From Rickettsia typhi (GTDB lineage: Bacteria; Pseudomonadota; Alphaproteobacteria; Rickettsiales; Deianiraeaceae), in contig CAMAVJ010000009.1 of assembly GCA_945861725.1 (NCBI GenBank), positions 1 through 37,599 on the forward strand: a DNA stretch of 37,599 nt, written 5' to 3'. Below, piece by piece: positions 9,998-23,600 of this stretch. How positions within the stretch are numbered: position 1 is the first letter of the stretch; every line of letters begins with the position of its first letter. A program made the position numbers and the translations under genes. The notes beneath the pieces were generated by a model. That model had not been told where the DNA came from and did not search any database. It saw only the letters and a list, made by a program, of their open reading frames with translations.

Positions 9998-11497
9998 TTA
10001 ACCATTGCTTACTTCGCTCCATCCGATTTTTGAAAGGAATGATTCGTAGGTGCCTTCAAAGATGAATGTTCTTCCGCCGTCAAATATTACAAGTTTGTTT
10101 GCGATATTTTTAAGGAAGTGTTCATCGTGTGTGACCATTACAACTGCACCTTGGAACTCTTGAATTGCTTCCATAAGGCTTTCGCAAGATTCGATGTCAA
10201 AGTGGTTGGTTGGTTCGTCGAGTAGTAAGAGATTTGACGATGATAACAGAATTTTTCCAAGCATAACGCGGGATTTTTCGCCACCTGAAAGGACGGAGAT
10301 TTTTTTGTGAGCAAGGTCTCCGGGGAACATCATTTGTGCACAAACCCTGCGTACGGTTGAATATTCTATTGGTTTTTCGCTTTCGACTGTTTCCATTTCT
10401 TGGCAAATTGAGTTGTCTGGGTGAAGGTGTTCAATATTCGTTTGACCAAAATATCCACATTGAACCTTGTTGTTGACAATGACGGTTCCTTCGAGTGGTT
10501 TGAGTTCGTCGTAAATGAGTTTTAAAAGCGTTGATTTGCCGTTACCGTTCTTTCCTATGACGCAGATTTTATCACCGTGATTAACGCTGAAACTTAAGTT
10601 GTGCATTAGTGGTTTTTCTGGTGTGAAATTAAAGCCAAGATTTTGTACTTCTACCATGTTTCCAGAGCCGTATGGGACGTATGTGAATTTAAAGTTGAGG
10701 CTATCAAGCTTTGTGAGAGCAGGTCTTTCTTCTTGTTTATCAAGTTGTTTTTGACGCGATTGTGCGGCTGCTGCCTTGGAGGCTTTGGCACCGAAGCGTT
10801 TAATCCAGTCCTCGGTGTCTTTGCGTTTTTCTTCTTCTCGAACACGAGTTTTTTCGTAGATATCTTCTTCAACGGCGATTTGTTCGCGAATTTTGCCTGT
10901 TGCACCTTTGATTTTGCGAAATTTACCGCGGTGGATTATGACGGTGTGGGAAATTACGCTGTCCATGAAGGCTCTGTCGTGTGTAATTAGAATTAGTTCG
11001 CCTTTCCATTTTTTAAGAAATCCTTCAAGCCAGCGGATTGCGTAAATATCAAGGTAGTTTGTTGGTTCATCAAGAAGAAGGATGTCGGGTTCTTGAAGTA
11101 AAATTTTTGCAAGGTTGATTTTTACTTGGTTGCCGCCTGAAAATGTGTTTGGGTCTTCAACCATATTTTCTTCTGTGAAGCCAAGTCCTAAAAGGATTTT
11201 TTCACCTTTCCATTCTTCCCATTCGCGTTCGGGTGGAAGGACTTGAGTGACTTCTTCTAAAACTGTTTGCTTTGTGAAGTGAATGTGCTGGTTTAGGTAG
11301 CCGATCATATAACCTTCATCATATTCGATAGTTCCAGAATCTGGTTGTTGTTCGCGAAGTAAAAGCTTGAAGAATGTACTTTTTCCACTTCCGTTTCTAC
11401 CGATTAAACCGATTTTTTCGCGTGGGTTGATTGTTAAATTCACTGAATCGAAAAGGACTCTTCCACCAAATTCTATTGATGCATCTTGGATTGTAAT
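9998..11497 (-). CDS. ABC-F family ATPase, apparently with a non-ATG/GTG/TTG start
   Basis: Soluble tandem ABC protein of the ribosome-associated ABC-F group. First module: Walker A GRNGSGKST (about 33-41), an FSGG signature in place of LSGG (about 119), and LLLDEPTNYLD. A charged inter-domain linker follows, then the second module with GKNGNGKST, LSGGEKSRV and LLLDEPTNHFD. The first GTG in frame (11443) would delete the first beta strand, yet the frame upstream encodes exactly the expected ITIQDASIEFGGRVLFDSV up to a stop at 11522-11524. That extension contains no ATG, GTG or TTG; I placed the start at the ATT at 11495-11497, with ATA at 11498-11500 equally possible. Which ABC-F subgroup it belongs to is not clear to me. 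Confidence 0.88.
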   Translation of the reverse strand: MTIQDASIEFGGRVLFDSVNLTINPREKIGLIGRNGSGKSTFFKLLLREQQPDSGTIEYDEGYMIGYLNQHIHFTKQTVLEEVTQVLPPEREWEEWKGEKILLGLGFTEENMVEDPNTFSGGNQVKINLAKILLQEPDILLLDEPTNYLDIYAIRWLEGFLKKWKGELILITHDRAFMDSVISHTVIIHRGKFRKIKGATGKIREQIAVEEDIYEKTRVREEEKRKDTEDWIKRFGAKASKAAAAQSRQKQLDKQEERPALTKLDSLNFKFTYVPYGSGNMVEVQNLGFNFTPEKPLMHNLSFSVNHGDKICVIGKNGNGKSTLLKLIYDELKPLEGTVIVNNKVQCGYFGQTNIEHLHPDNSICQEMETVESEKPIEYSTVRRVCAQMMFPGDLAHKKISVLSGGEKSRVMLGKILLSSSNLLLLDEPTNHFDIESCESLMEAIQEFQGAVVMVTHDEHFLKNIANKLVIFDGGRTFIFEGTYESFLSKIGWSEVSNG

Positions 11498-11588
11498 TAT
11501 AACTGTAGGAAAAATTTTTTCTTAAATAGTGGTGAATTTTTAAAAAGCAAGGGTTTAATGCAGTTTTAAGCTTTACTTGTAAAATCGT

Positions 11589-11615
11589 GCAATAATAGTG
11601 TATCTGTGATAATTT
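11589..11615 (+). promoter_or_regulatory. Upstream element resembling the promoter of the 944-residue gene
   Basis: GCAATAATA (11589-11597), TATCTG (11601-11606) and ATAATTT (11609-11615) occur in the same order and nearly the same spacing in the promoter of the coiled-coil gene (30793 down to 30765 on the minus strand). Here GTGCAA (11587-11592) and GATAAT (11608-11613) are 15 bases apart, a poor sigma70 spacing, so this could be a weak distal promoter or a regulator site. It lies about 100 bases before the giant gene's ATG. Confidence 0.4.
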
Positions 11616-11634
11616 GTGTAATTTTACTAATTAC

Positions 11635-11663
11635 TTGACTTTTAACAAAAACCTCAATATAAC
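11635..11663 (+). promoter_or_regulatory. Sigma70 promoter of the giant SecA-like gene
   Basis: TTGACT at 11635-11640 and TATAAC at 11658-11663 are separated by 17 bases. The predicted transcript would start near 11670, only a few bases before the Shine-Dalgarno sequence, giving a leader of about 20 bases. Confidence 0.65.
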
Positions 11664-11675
11664 ATCATTATAATG

Positions 11676-11681
11676 AGGAGG
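11676..11681 (+). promoter_or_regulatory. Consensus Shine-Dalgarno AGGAGG of the giant gene
   Basis: AGGAGG lies 8 bases before the ATG at 11690, an optimal arrangement. It fixes the start codon. It is the only consensus ribosome-binding site I find before any gene in this window; the other starts I inspected have none or at best a weak purine run. Confidence 0.85.
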
Positions 11682-11689
11682 AATGGGTT

Positions 11690-14600
11690 ATGAATCATAA
11701 TGAGTCAATTGCTGAACAAGCTAATCGTTACATAAATAGCTATGCCTTGAAGGGTAATAATATTATTACAATATTTGATAAGATTTTAAAACATCACGCC
11801 AAGGATGCGGGATATCTTGATAAACTTCTTGAAGGGTTTGCAGACAAACTCCAGATATATTTTAATCAATCACTTGCACATAACCCTAATCCGACAACCC
11901 CTGCAGACACTATTGCAAATTTAAAGAGAGATCCTCGTCTTGCCCGAATTGTATACGACCCTAATCCGACAACCCCTGCAGACACTATTGCAAATTTAAA
12001 GATAGATCCTCGTCTTGCCCGAATTGTATACACTTCTCAACTGAGAGAACTTATAAACTTAAAACTGGACTACGCAGAGTATGAAAAATATTTAAATAAA
12101 TACACCATTTTCACTCCAGATACTGTACGTCGATTCGAGGAACCTTCTTCATCGGAGGCAAAGGATCAGAAGGAAGCGATAGAGAAACAACTAGTTCTTG
12201 ACACAAAATTGGTCGACCATTGGAGACAAACGATGTTTTTAGAATATTGGAACCATCCAAATCAGGCAAAAGATCAAAAGAATGTTGAAAATTTACTTAA
12301 TGGTATCAAAACTTATATAGGAAGTAATGAATTAAAACCAGAAGCAGTAAAGAGTCTGATATCTCGATGTACACTATTGAAGGATCATAAATTATCGAAA
12401 CCGGAACAGGATATATTAAAAGATTGTTTCGCAGGAATGTTAAATAATTATTTACAAAAAATTCATTGGATAAAGGAGAGCACCAACGAAGCCAGCTTAA
12501 TGACATTAAGCAAAAAAGAGCTTGTTTTTACAAAAAGACAACAATTTGATAGCATCAAAAGTCTCTTACAACTTGAAGAATACCACAAAAAACACGCGTT
12601 TGCAGGCGGCGTATGGGTAGCTAGAGAGGTCAATGGATGTATCGAGAAAATAAAAAACCTTAAAAGCCAAGAAGTTGCCACAGTACAAAAGAAGGCATTA
12701 GCACGGCAGAAGAAGCAGAAGGATGATCTGATATCTACATTTCTGACACAAGGCAGTATTTCTCACCAAGATCGTATAAAGATACTCGGATTTGGAGCTG
12801 ACATTGCTCATATTAAGCTATATCTTAAAAATCATTCTATTCAAAAGAGGATTCCTAATCCCGTCCACACATTAATTGAGAAGTGCAAAAAGATTGATGA
12901 ACAAACTATCGACGTGACGGATGATACCATTACGAAGGCGTGTAACACAAAGACACTAAAACTGATAAAAGAATTAGCTGAATTTATAACGCTCAGCAAT
13001 GAGGATATAGATAAAGCTAAAGAGACTTTTACACGCAAAGAGGGTGTAGCGTATAGCAAGAGTATTTTTGAGAAGCAAGGATTACTACTAGAAAAAACCG
13101 CTGACGATATATACAACACATTGAATGATGTATATAAACAAGAGAATCAGGATGCACTTTTTGCAAAGCTGAAATATTGTCAATATCATATATTAAAAGA
13201 AAAGTACGAGTACATTGCTGACAAGATAGGTACAGCAGCACCTGACGAGAAGCGGTACATCGCGAATGCAGAAACAAATATACAGGAGTTTAGCTATGCA
13301 TTGCAACACATTTTTAACCAAAAATTTGTGAAAGAGACAAATGACGTTGTAACTTCTTGCGATATGAAGGATGGTAAACAAGAGTTTTCAAAAGGAGTTG
13401 TTGAACAAGCTCTACCGCTTTTGATTGAAGATGCCTGTATTACTGCTAACGCGAAAGTGGACTTTCGCAATGTAAGGCATAATTTTGACAACAAGACTTT
13501 TCTTCCTAAATCGGAAGATTTTTTACAAATCACGGGAACCTATCTCGCAGATCTGCATCATTATACCCAAGTTTTCAATGGAGGGGAGAAATGTAGAGAG
13601 TTAGATGGTATGTGCGATCAGATCGTTCAAGAAGCAAAAATAGCACACATCGTTATCGATCACACTAACCTTCTCACTGACAAATTTCAGATAGCCAGGG
13701 TTGGTACGAAGAGTATTGTTTACTTCAGTAAGTCGTGGTTAGAGAGTAAGGGGCCAAGCACAAAAAAAGACACGAACCTCGATCTCTTGCGTCAAAAGAT
13801 TGCACGCGATATGAAGCTAGCTCAGTGCTTTAAAGAATGTGGAGAAGGTTTTGGACTTAGAAATTTTGCCGATGCATTAGTCGAGATGAAGAATGTTGGC
13901 ATGGGTATGGCACAAATAAAAACTGCCAAGGAAGCAAATCAGCAATTATTTTTCATGGAATATAGGAGTGCAATTTTAAGCAATCCAATGGTAGTAGATG
14001 TAGATATTAAATCTATTTTTTCTGCCGAAGCTGTACCAGATATTTTAAATATAACAAAGTCAAAGTTTAATGTTGACACACTTGGATTAAAGCTCAATTG
14101 TAATATTGATGATTTAAACAAGTCATTGGACGACTTCATAAATAAGAAGGACGAGAAGAATCAGAATTTGAAACAGAATAAACAAAAAGACGAGAGTCTT
14201 AATTGCCACATAAGAGAGCTTGTATTAGAATTTTCAGGAACATTAGATACATTGGGAGCAAACGACATTTCTACATTGCGTGCAAAACTTGCAGAATGTG
14301 GAATTGAAAAGCTAACAATTAACTCTCATAGTCTTGATAAGACTAAAGAATATTATGCATCTGGCGATACCATCATTAACGACAATCAGTCAACATTAAA
14401 CTTTGAATGCCACTCTCTTTATAATAACAATCAAAAACCTAAAGATGAAGCTTTATATAGTGCAAGAGAAAAAAGAGGCGAAGAATATAGCAAAAAGTTA
14501 CTAGAATACCTTGGGAAAAATAACAATGAAAAGATAAGTTATGTCCATTGTCCTCCTAAGACAGAAGAAGTCTTAGGGTGGAAAGGACAGATCCGCCTTG

Positions 14601-17600
14601 AAAGTGCGTTACTTGGAAAGACATTAGCAGCGGAAGCAGTGACGCAGCGTAATATTGCCGTCAATGTTGCCGTCAATGTTCAGCAAGAGGTAGAAATAGT
14701 TCAAGAGCAGGTGATGGATCTTGAGAACGATCAAGATCAAGACCAGTATGCAAACAAATCCTTAACAGAAGATAATTTAATTCGTCGTTCAAACATTTTC
14801 ACGAAGGTGCGAGATGGCAAAGTAAAGATATATGGTCCTCTTTTAAAGAGCAAAACGGAAGCAGAATTGCAAGTGATTTGGGATAAGCTTTTCAGCACTT
14901 CGCAAGATATAGATGGTAACACAAATATTGAAAATCGAGTAGATGCAATTTCTCCAGATGCTGCAACAATTTTGCTTACAAACTATACCCTAGGTATTAC
15001 TTCTGGTGGAATAAATCTCAATTACATGCCATTGGGTTTATTCATCTTTAAACATAACATTGATGGAAAGGATAATAATATTCTAGACTACAATGTTAAT
15101 ATTGAAGTACAAAATGATTCAGCATTGCGTCAAATTTTTCTTCCCATTAAAAAAGATCCATTTGAAGTAGATGACTGTATACTATTCGACTCCAGTCTGA
15201 TTACAAAAGTAGATGACTTAAAGTCTGTTCTGACAAAAAAGAAAGGCGGTAGTACTTCACCACAGATTACAGATGATACTATAAAACGGATAGGCACACT
15301 ATTTGGTAATGATAAGGATAATTTTGCCCGTGCCATAGCAAGAATTGTACATTACGGGGGTATTTCCTCAATGGAAGGCTTTCTATTGCAGATTGAAACT
15401 CTTAAGAGGACCTTAGGCAATCATTTCAGAGACTTTCAAACATTATTTTTATCTCCAATAGCTTCCAATGCAGAATCTGGCTTTGGTTGTTTATTGGAAA
15501 AGGAGCCATTACAATTCATCACGGAGTTATCAGCTTTTGCTTCTGATACTGTGAAAGGGAATAAAGGGAATGAAGGGAGGTTAAGTCTATTTTTTCATTT
15601 ACTGAAAAATACTACCACAGGCGTATCGGAACCTAAGACGCTTAATATCAATTTAATAGATCGTTTTAAATCTTTTCAGTTTCTTTTAGCACAGTTAGAG
15701 AAGTTAGGTGTAGACACTAGCAATATTAAAACCCCCCTTCAGATGACAGAAGGTGAAGATTTAAAGGCGGTGGCGTATCGGATGATAAACATCATTAACG
15801 GAATTAGGCAAAACAACAAAAATAGCGATACTGAGTATACTCATGACACTTGGAAGTTGAAAGCTCAGCAAATCTTTAATGATATGTTAAAGGGGATAAT
15901 ATCTTTAAAAGAGAGAGATGCTTACCATGCCGTCTGCATTGATAAAATACGAGATCTAGACCCGATAATGAACATTGATTCTGCTTTATTGAATAAAAGT
16001 AAAGGCATTGAGACAGATAATAAGAAAAAGAAATTGACATATGCTCCATCATTGGAGACGCTTATTAGCGTTGTAGAGGATACACATAGCAACATCGAGG
16101 AGATCAAATACAGCCTACTTCGTCACATCAATAAGTCTGTTACAAAGTCTCAAGAAGATAAGATTAATGGACTTTTACAAATTTCCACTGCTGATGCAAA
16201 GCAGTTTTTAATAGAAGTCGACAAGATTAAAGACACTGCGACGAAACGCATCGCTGTGCAACTTTTCATTACTCTGCCGCCAAAAATTACTCCAAAAAAA
16301 CCGTTCAATCCTGCATCGGTAAAAGTTATAGTAGACAATATAAAGGGTATAAAAGATCCGAAACAATTTATTGAGATCGCTAAAATTCTTAAAGAATCTG
16401 GAGCTACCTTTAATGATTTAAAAAGAGTTTCAAAGTTATACAAGCAATATTATGATGATGATGATCAAAGCATAGGAGGTACGAAGGTAAAAGATCTTGT
16501 ACAGACACTTACGGAAATTAAACAGAATGCATATGAATGGAAGTATTTTAAGAGGATAATACATAATCTAACCCAAGGAAAAAAAGCGGACTTCACACTT
16601 ACGGATGTATTAAACAAAGCTACGGATGTATTAAACAAAGCAAAGGCAGACTGTCTCAATAGAAAAACTCAGTCTCTTCAACAATTTTGTACTCTAGCTT
16701 CTCAGTGTAAGGATAGTGCTGAATTGAATTTGTTACGATTCTCAGATCTACATAATGATAATCATAAACTAAAACGGAGTAAAGTGAGTGCTGATGAAGA
16801 ACGATTGAAACGAGAGGATTGGCCACGGAAAGTAGTAGATCTTGCAATAAATGCTGATAATATGCTATTGTGGGACAATGTTCGTAGTAGATTTAGTGAT
16901 TCTCATGATACTAAACTAAATGATTTCATCAACGATACTGACGCATATAAAAAAGATGATGACACATTTTTTACAAATATTCTCAAATCTTTCAAAGATA
17001 AACCTGATGCAATCCTTCATACCGCATTTATAAAGTACTTTTTAGAGCCTAATGACAGAGTGGAGGACTCTAAACAAAAAGCCAACCTTGAGCAGGTTAG
17101 GGCATCGATTGAGACGTTTCTAAGTAAATATGGCCCACTACAAGATGCTAAGACATATAAAAAAGTGTTTGAATCTTTTAGACAATTATACAAGAAATTT
17201 CCAAATGATGCACATTCTGTGATATCCACACTAAGTTCTGATTTATTTCAAAAACTTCTATACTTTCAGGGTGTAAAACCAACTGGGACAACCCCTACAC
17301 ATCTCGGTGATAACTTTGCGACAATTTTGTCAAAAATCGTTACATTCTCAGATAGCATTGATATCGGTGTCTTACAAGAAATATTTTCACATAAGGATAG
17401 TGACGCAACATTTAAGATGACAGTCTTGACTGATGTTAACATATCACCAATCATAACCTGTAAGAATTACAGCTCCGAAATCAAGCAAAAACTACTGAAT
17501 ACCTATTTTACACAAGTTCCAGCAGATGTACCTACGCTTCAGTTAAATGCTCGCCTCAAAGGGATAGAGGATATGTATGCGGAATGTAAAAAAAATAACG

Positions 17601-20600
17601 TTAAAGTAGATATACAACTGTTTGATGATATCGCAAAGTATTATTTTACGGATACACTTACGGCACATGATCAACACAAACATTATGTCTCCGCCATAGA
17701 GAGTATATGTAAAATAAATGATAGTTGCGTTTCTTTAATAAGCGACATATCTAAAAATCATATTACCAATAAGGAGGATACAGAGCAAGCACTTTATTCC
17801 GTTGAGGAGCTTGTGAAACTCGGTCTTGAAGCAAAGCATAATGATGTATTTCCTCAAGTTATGCTTAAACTCAGCACTAACAGCACTCTGTCTGTTCACA
17901 AAAAACGATTAAAAATTGCAAAATACTTTTTACTATGTAAAAGACCGAATAAATCAGCTAATGATAGTATAAAGATGTTTAATCAGATTTTAGAATGTGC
18001 AAATGACACGGCATGCGATGGTTTATTTAATAACACACGTATAAGTCTGGAAGAGATGGATGCTTTTGTGATAAAATACAAACAGAACAAAGACAAACAG
18101 AACAAAGACAAGGCTCCACAGCCCCCACCCACAGACTTCAAAGATACATTAATTCAACTAACAATACCTACATTAAATAATGCCGAGATACCAGCTTCTG
18201 CAGCGGAATATAGGAAGGAAAAATACAAAAGCGCAGTTAAGAAAATAGCATTAGAAAATGATTTATTAATTACAGCATTAAAAGAACAACCAAGGTCGAA
18301 ACATACGCAATCACTTGCTAACGAAGGCCTCACGATTGAAAGTTTTATTGACAAACACTCTTCAGATCCCGAGGGAGATAGAGATCTGAATTTTTATAAA
18401 CAACGCGACGATTCGGAGTTATTCTTGGCTGATTACGCTCAATTCTTAATGACGACAGGTAAACTAGATGATGCAAAAATTTTTATGGATACAGTTAAAG
18501 ACTTTTTTTTGATGATTAATGCAGATGCTCCAAAAAATCAAGCTTTATCAGATGGTGACTTAAAAGATCAAATACGAGACCGGCAAACAGCATTAGGTGG
18601 ACAAGAGAGTCCTAATGGCCGCCTTGGTAGTAAAATAAAATTACTAGGACTGCTTCGTGAAGCATATTGCAGATCTGAAGGCAAATTTGCATATTCAAGT
18701 CAACTATTTCCAATCTTGTATTCTACTTTAATGGAAACAGATCCAAATGCCCAAAGAATGATAGCGGAGGTTTCAACAGGTCAGGGAAAGAGCTTAATCG
18801 TTGGACTGAACGCAGTAATTCAGGCAGCACTAGGAAATGCCGTTCATATAACATCATCCACCAACTCATTATCAGAAAGAGACTTTCATGCAAACCAGAG
18901 ATTTTATGATTTTGTTGGCGTCAAAAGTGCATTCATTAGTAGTGCTGGAATAAAAGATATAAAGGGTATACAACAGGACGAATATGCAGAACGGACGATA
19001 TACCACTCTACGCAAAGTGATTTATATTTCTGGATCAGCGATAAACGCTGCCAAGGATTGTATGCAAATAAGATACATTCAGTAAAGAAACTTCTCATAG
19101 CTGATGAAGTAGATGCTATTATGCTCGATAATAAAACATTATGGAGGCTTGCAACGAATAGCAAGCAAGATGAAGAGTTTTTAAAGATTTACCAATTAAT
19201 AAATGAATTCTTTGCTCTTAATGAGAAGAAATTTGAAATGACGGACTTGAAAGATGAATCGAAAAAGACTGTTGCTCTCGAACTTGCAGATACCTTTATT
19301 CGTGACTTAGAACAGGATACCCCACATTTACATGCTATGCTTAAAAGTTCTACTGCAGGCAATGATGATTTATTACGAGACAAGGTTCAAAATTTGATCG
19401 CATCCGCACATCGCGTAAACAATTCTACAAGTGGTCTAGTGGAGAACAAGGATTACATCGTTGAAAGTATAACAGTGGAGACAAAGGTGGGTGATAAGAT
19501 AGTATCAAAAGTTTACAGCGTTGCAAGAATTATGACAGCAACGGGAGAGCCGGATAGAGGGTCTCAATGGGGAGATGGAGTGCAACAGTTATTACACACT
19601 AAATTGAATGAAGAAAATCGTGGACGCCCACCATTTTTAATTAGTCCAGAAAATCTTTCATTAACGAACGGCACTACAAAGCAACTGCTTAATTATATGG
19701 ATAAGCTCTTTGGTTTAACCGGAACGCTTGGGAATGAAGCAGATTTACAATTACTCAATCAAAAGTTTGGCATACAATCGGCACTTAAATTACCAATGCA
19801 CCAAATTCCATGTTTTAAACATTTTAAACCTATAATATGCAGCAGCAGCAACAGCAGTGATAATAAGGCGATCAATACTGCTCAAGCGAAAGTATCCGGT
19901 AGTAAACCTGTGAACATGACAATGCAACAATTAAGATATATTACAAATATTTGCAAGGGGGAGTCAATCTCAGACGATAGTGGTATTGATCTAAAAATTT
20001 CAAGGAAAAAGAAACAACCAATGTTAATCATTTGTGAAAACCTTGTAGAAGCCAAAGCACTACATACATCGTTAAAAGAACAATTAGTAGGTGATGTTAC
20101 GCAGCAAAATTATCAAATTATTACTGGTGAGGAAGACCATGTAGAGCTGGAAGAAAAGCTAGCACTTGCAAAGGAAACGGGATGTATTACAATATCAACA
20201 CCATTTGCAGGTAGAGGAACGGATATTTTAGTTAAAGACGATAGCCCTTTATATGTTATTGAAACATGCGTATTTCCAGATCGTACATCTGCACAGGTAA
20301 TCGGTAGACGAGGAAGAAATGGGCAAAAAGGTAAGAATATAGCTATAATCAACCAACATCAATATACATCACAAGGACAACTTAGTGATGAGGACAAAAA
20401 ACTCGATCCACAAGCACAAGTGATTGCCATTCAAGAGAATATGAATAAAAGCCAGGAGGAGTACATTACGAAACAGATTGAAGAATCGGACTTAGCAGAA
20501 GAGATATTTATAGAATTTTGTCATTATAAAGCGGCAATTGAAATGAATCATAATGATCATAGGGACGGAGAGGTTCTTGACCCAGATGTAGCAAAACTTG

Positions 20601-23600
20601 CGAATGATATGCAAAATGAGTATGGAAACTTTATGAGCACTATTTTTGCATATCACAAAGAGCAATATAAACCAGGTGCAAAATCTTTCAATGAGGTAGT
20701 TGCCGATCCTGTAAAAACAGCATGGAAAAGTTTTATTGATAACTCACTTTTACCAAAACTCAAAGTAAGATCATCGACTGATGATTATAACACAAAGAGT
20801 GAAAAAATGATTGCACTCACCAAGGCAACGGTAGCTGCAGCGATGATAGATGAAAGAAAAAAACTTACTTGGAAAGCTACTTCGTGCAATTACAGTCCAG
20901 CACGGCACTCTGTAACATTTGACCAAAAAGTGTATAACAGACTTGGATTTTCGCACCACAAAGAAACAGCCTTAGATCTCACACATACCTTACCCAGTAA
21001 GCCTCCACAGCATCAATTTTATTTTAGAGAACAAAAGGACGCCAGACCCGATATGTATGCAAATCCAATTCTTCCAAAAAATGCACAATTTAACACTACG
21101 CAAGAACATTTAATACATATGGGTAATTTACTTGATTCAGGTTATAAAGTGCAAAATACAGTAAAGTCATCGAGTAATAACAATACGGCACAATATTCCT
21201 TTACAAAACAACTCATCAATCAAGGACAAATTGGATTTCTAATAGATAGCCCATATGAAGATAGTATTATTGAAAAAATCACTGAAGCCGTTCAATTTAT
21301 TGCCAACAAACCCGACAGCACTACTATTCAGCATGAGTATCATGGAGGAGCGAACAAGAAGTTGGTAATATGCCAACTTTCATTGGACGATGTGACAAAG
21401 GTATACGAAGAGATGGCGAAGATAGATTCAATAAATAATCCGAATAATACTTTAGAACAAAATAAAGACACATTACGCCATTTTGGTTTTATAGATAAGC
21501 CCAAAGATATTAAACGATATATCTCTCTAACACCAAATAGCTGTCTTATTACCAAACAAAGGAAACAGAAAGGAAAGGAAATTGGTAAATTTCTTGCATT
21601 ACTTCCTCCACAAAAAAAAGATGATTTTCAAATAAATGAAGCAATAAATGCTTCTCGGAGAATGGAAGGATTGATAAATACAAAAAAGAACATAACAGCG
21701 GCTCAGAAAAACACATTACTTGATACACCATCAATTATTATACCATTTGAAGACAATGTGGCATTTCTTTCAATCAATCAAATAAACAATGGCGATATAA
21801 ATTTTAATGAATGGGATGATTTTGTTACAAAGAATAATGTATATAGATTACAAAATGATCGTTTATCTGAGCATGAAAAGCTGACTGATCAGCAAATTAA
21901 AACATTATTCGTTGAAAAAATCACTCACAATCAGACTCATAAAATCCCAGCAACAAAAACTACTGATGACATTAAATTTACAAATAATCGAAGCAAAGTT
22001 TTATTACGAAATACTACAAGCCTTAACAATGCAATTTATCACATACTCGATAACAAAATAAAAGGCAATACCTTAATGCATTATACCGAAATAGAAGGTG
22101 CAGAATATGAAAAATCCTTAAATGAATTACAACAAGGCATTGATACGCCGTTTATACTTGGACCGTTGCAAAATGATTTTGTAGTCGATATACAAACACG
22201 AGGGTTCGCACACGAACGCGATGACGATTACAGTATAATTCCTACTCCTGAGAATCGTGATATGTTGAAACAACTTCCAGGTTATACTGGAGAATCTAAC
22301 AATGCCGATGGATCAACAACATTAAATTACACACTACCTGGACAAAGCAAGCGTTTACACTTTTTGTCCAAACTTAAACAAACTAATCCTAAGATTTCAT
22401 CGGAATTAGAATCGATCGATGAGCATGCTAAAGCGGCATACAGACAAAAAAATGAAAAATGTAGTGCAACAATAGATAAAAAGGATGAAGTTAAGATAAT
22501 TAAAAAGACTGCTGATAACTTCTTTGACGCTATGCGTCAAGAAATCGAAAACAATATAAAAACAGTTGTATACGATTGTCAAGAAAATTTTAATGCCAAG
22601 GAACACATAGCAATACTAAAGAAGAAAATTGAGGATTGCTATATGGCTCGAGAAGATATGGCAACACAATGCGATCGAATAGCTTTAGACCCAACCAAGG
22701 CGGAAGAGCTTTTTCTACGTTACGATGAACGTATAAACGATTATTGTAAAGTGCGAAACATTTATATGCAAATTGATAACTTGGCTGTATTAAATGAGAG
22801 CCTAACAAAAGCAACTACCGATGTTATAAAAGTAGATGCAGTAGAATATATACATCTTAAGATAAAAACCATTCTGAAGAATATTCCAGATCTTTTAAAA
22901 GAGATAGAAGTATTGAAACCTATTTTATTGGCTCCAACTTTATTAAAACAAGTAAAAAATATTAAGACCATTGCAGAGTTAAACAATTCAAGAGTTGAAA
23001 ATTTTATAAAACACCAAGATGCGTTGAAGATTTTAAACGAAAGTGGAAAAACTTTGAAAGCAGAATACTATGCCGAAGTGGCAAAATTTGAAAATCAAGG
23101 AGTGTTGCTGATACCTCAAAAAACTCTATTGGAATCTCGTATTCAAATAATTGACGATCCAGTCAAGTACGATCCAGTTAAGTCAGTGACTGCCACCGGT
23201 ACACTATCAATGGTTAATTTGTATTATACAGATGCTGCTCCATATACACATAAGAATACCGATGTAAATGAACACGCAAGAATTCTGAAAAATACAAACG
23301 AAACGTTGGCTCAGCATACATTTGATCAAAAGTTGTGCAATATCATTGCCAAGGCTCTTAACACTCAACTGCGTTCAAAACAACCTAAAGGAGGAAGGGC
23401 AGCATTTCTTAAGGTTTTTTTGAACGCAGTTGAGTATATACAAGAACACTCTCAAGATGAAAATAGATATGAAAATTTACAAAAAAAATTTTCACTACCA
23501 CATGAAACTGTAAAATTAATAGCTTCTATTTCCCATCAGATACAAACTGACACTAAAGCACAAAAAATAATGACTGGAAGGGTCAAAAATCTGAATAACG

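Noticed and set aside
10643..10990. 115-residue reading frame opposite the ABC-F gene
   Set aside because: It is antisense to a well-conserved coding region and resembles no protein family; a shadow frame.
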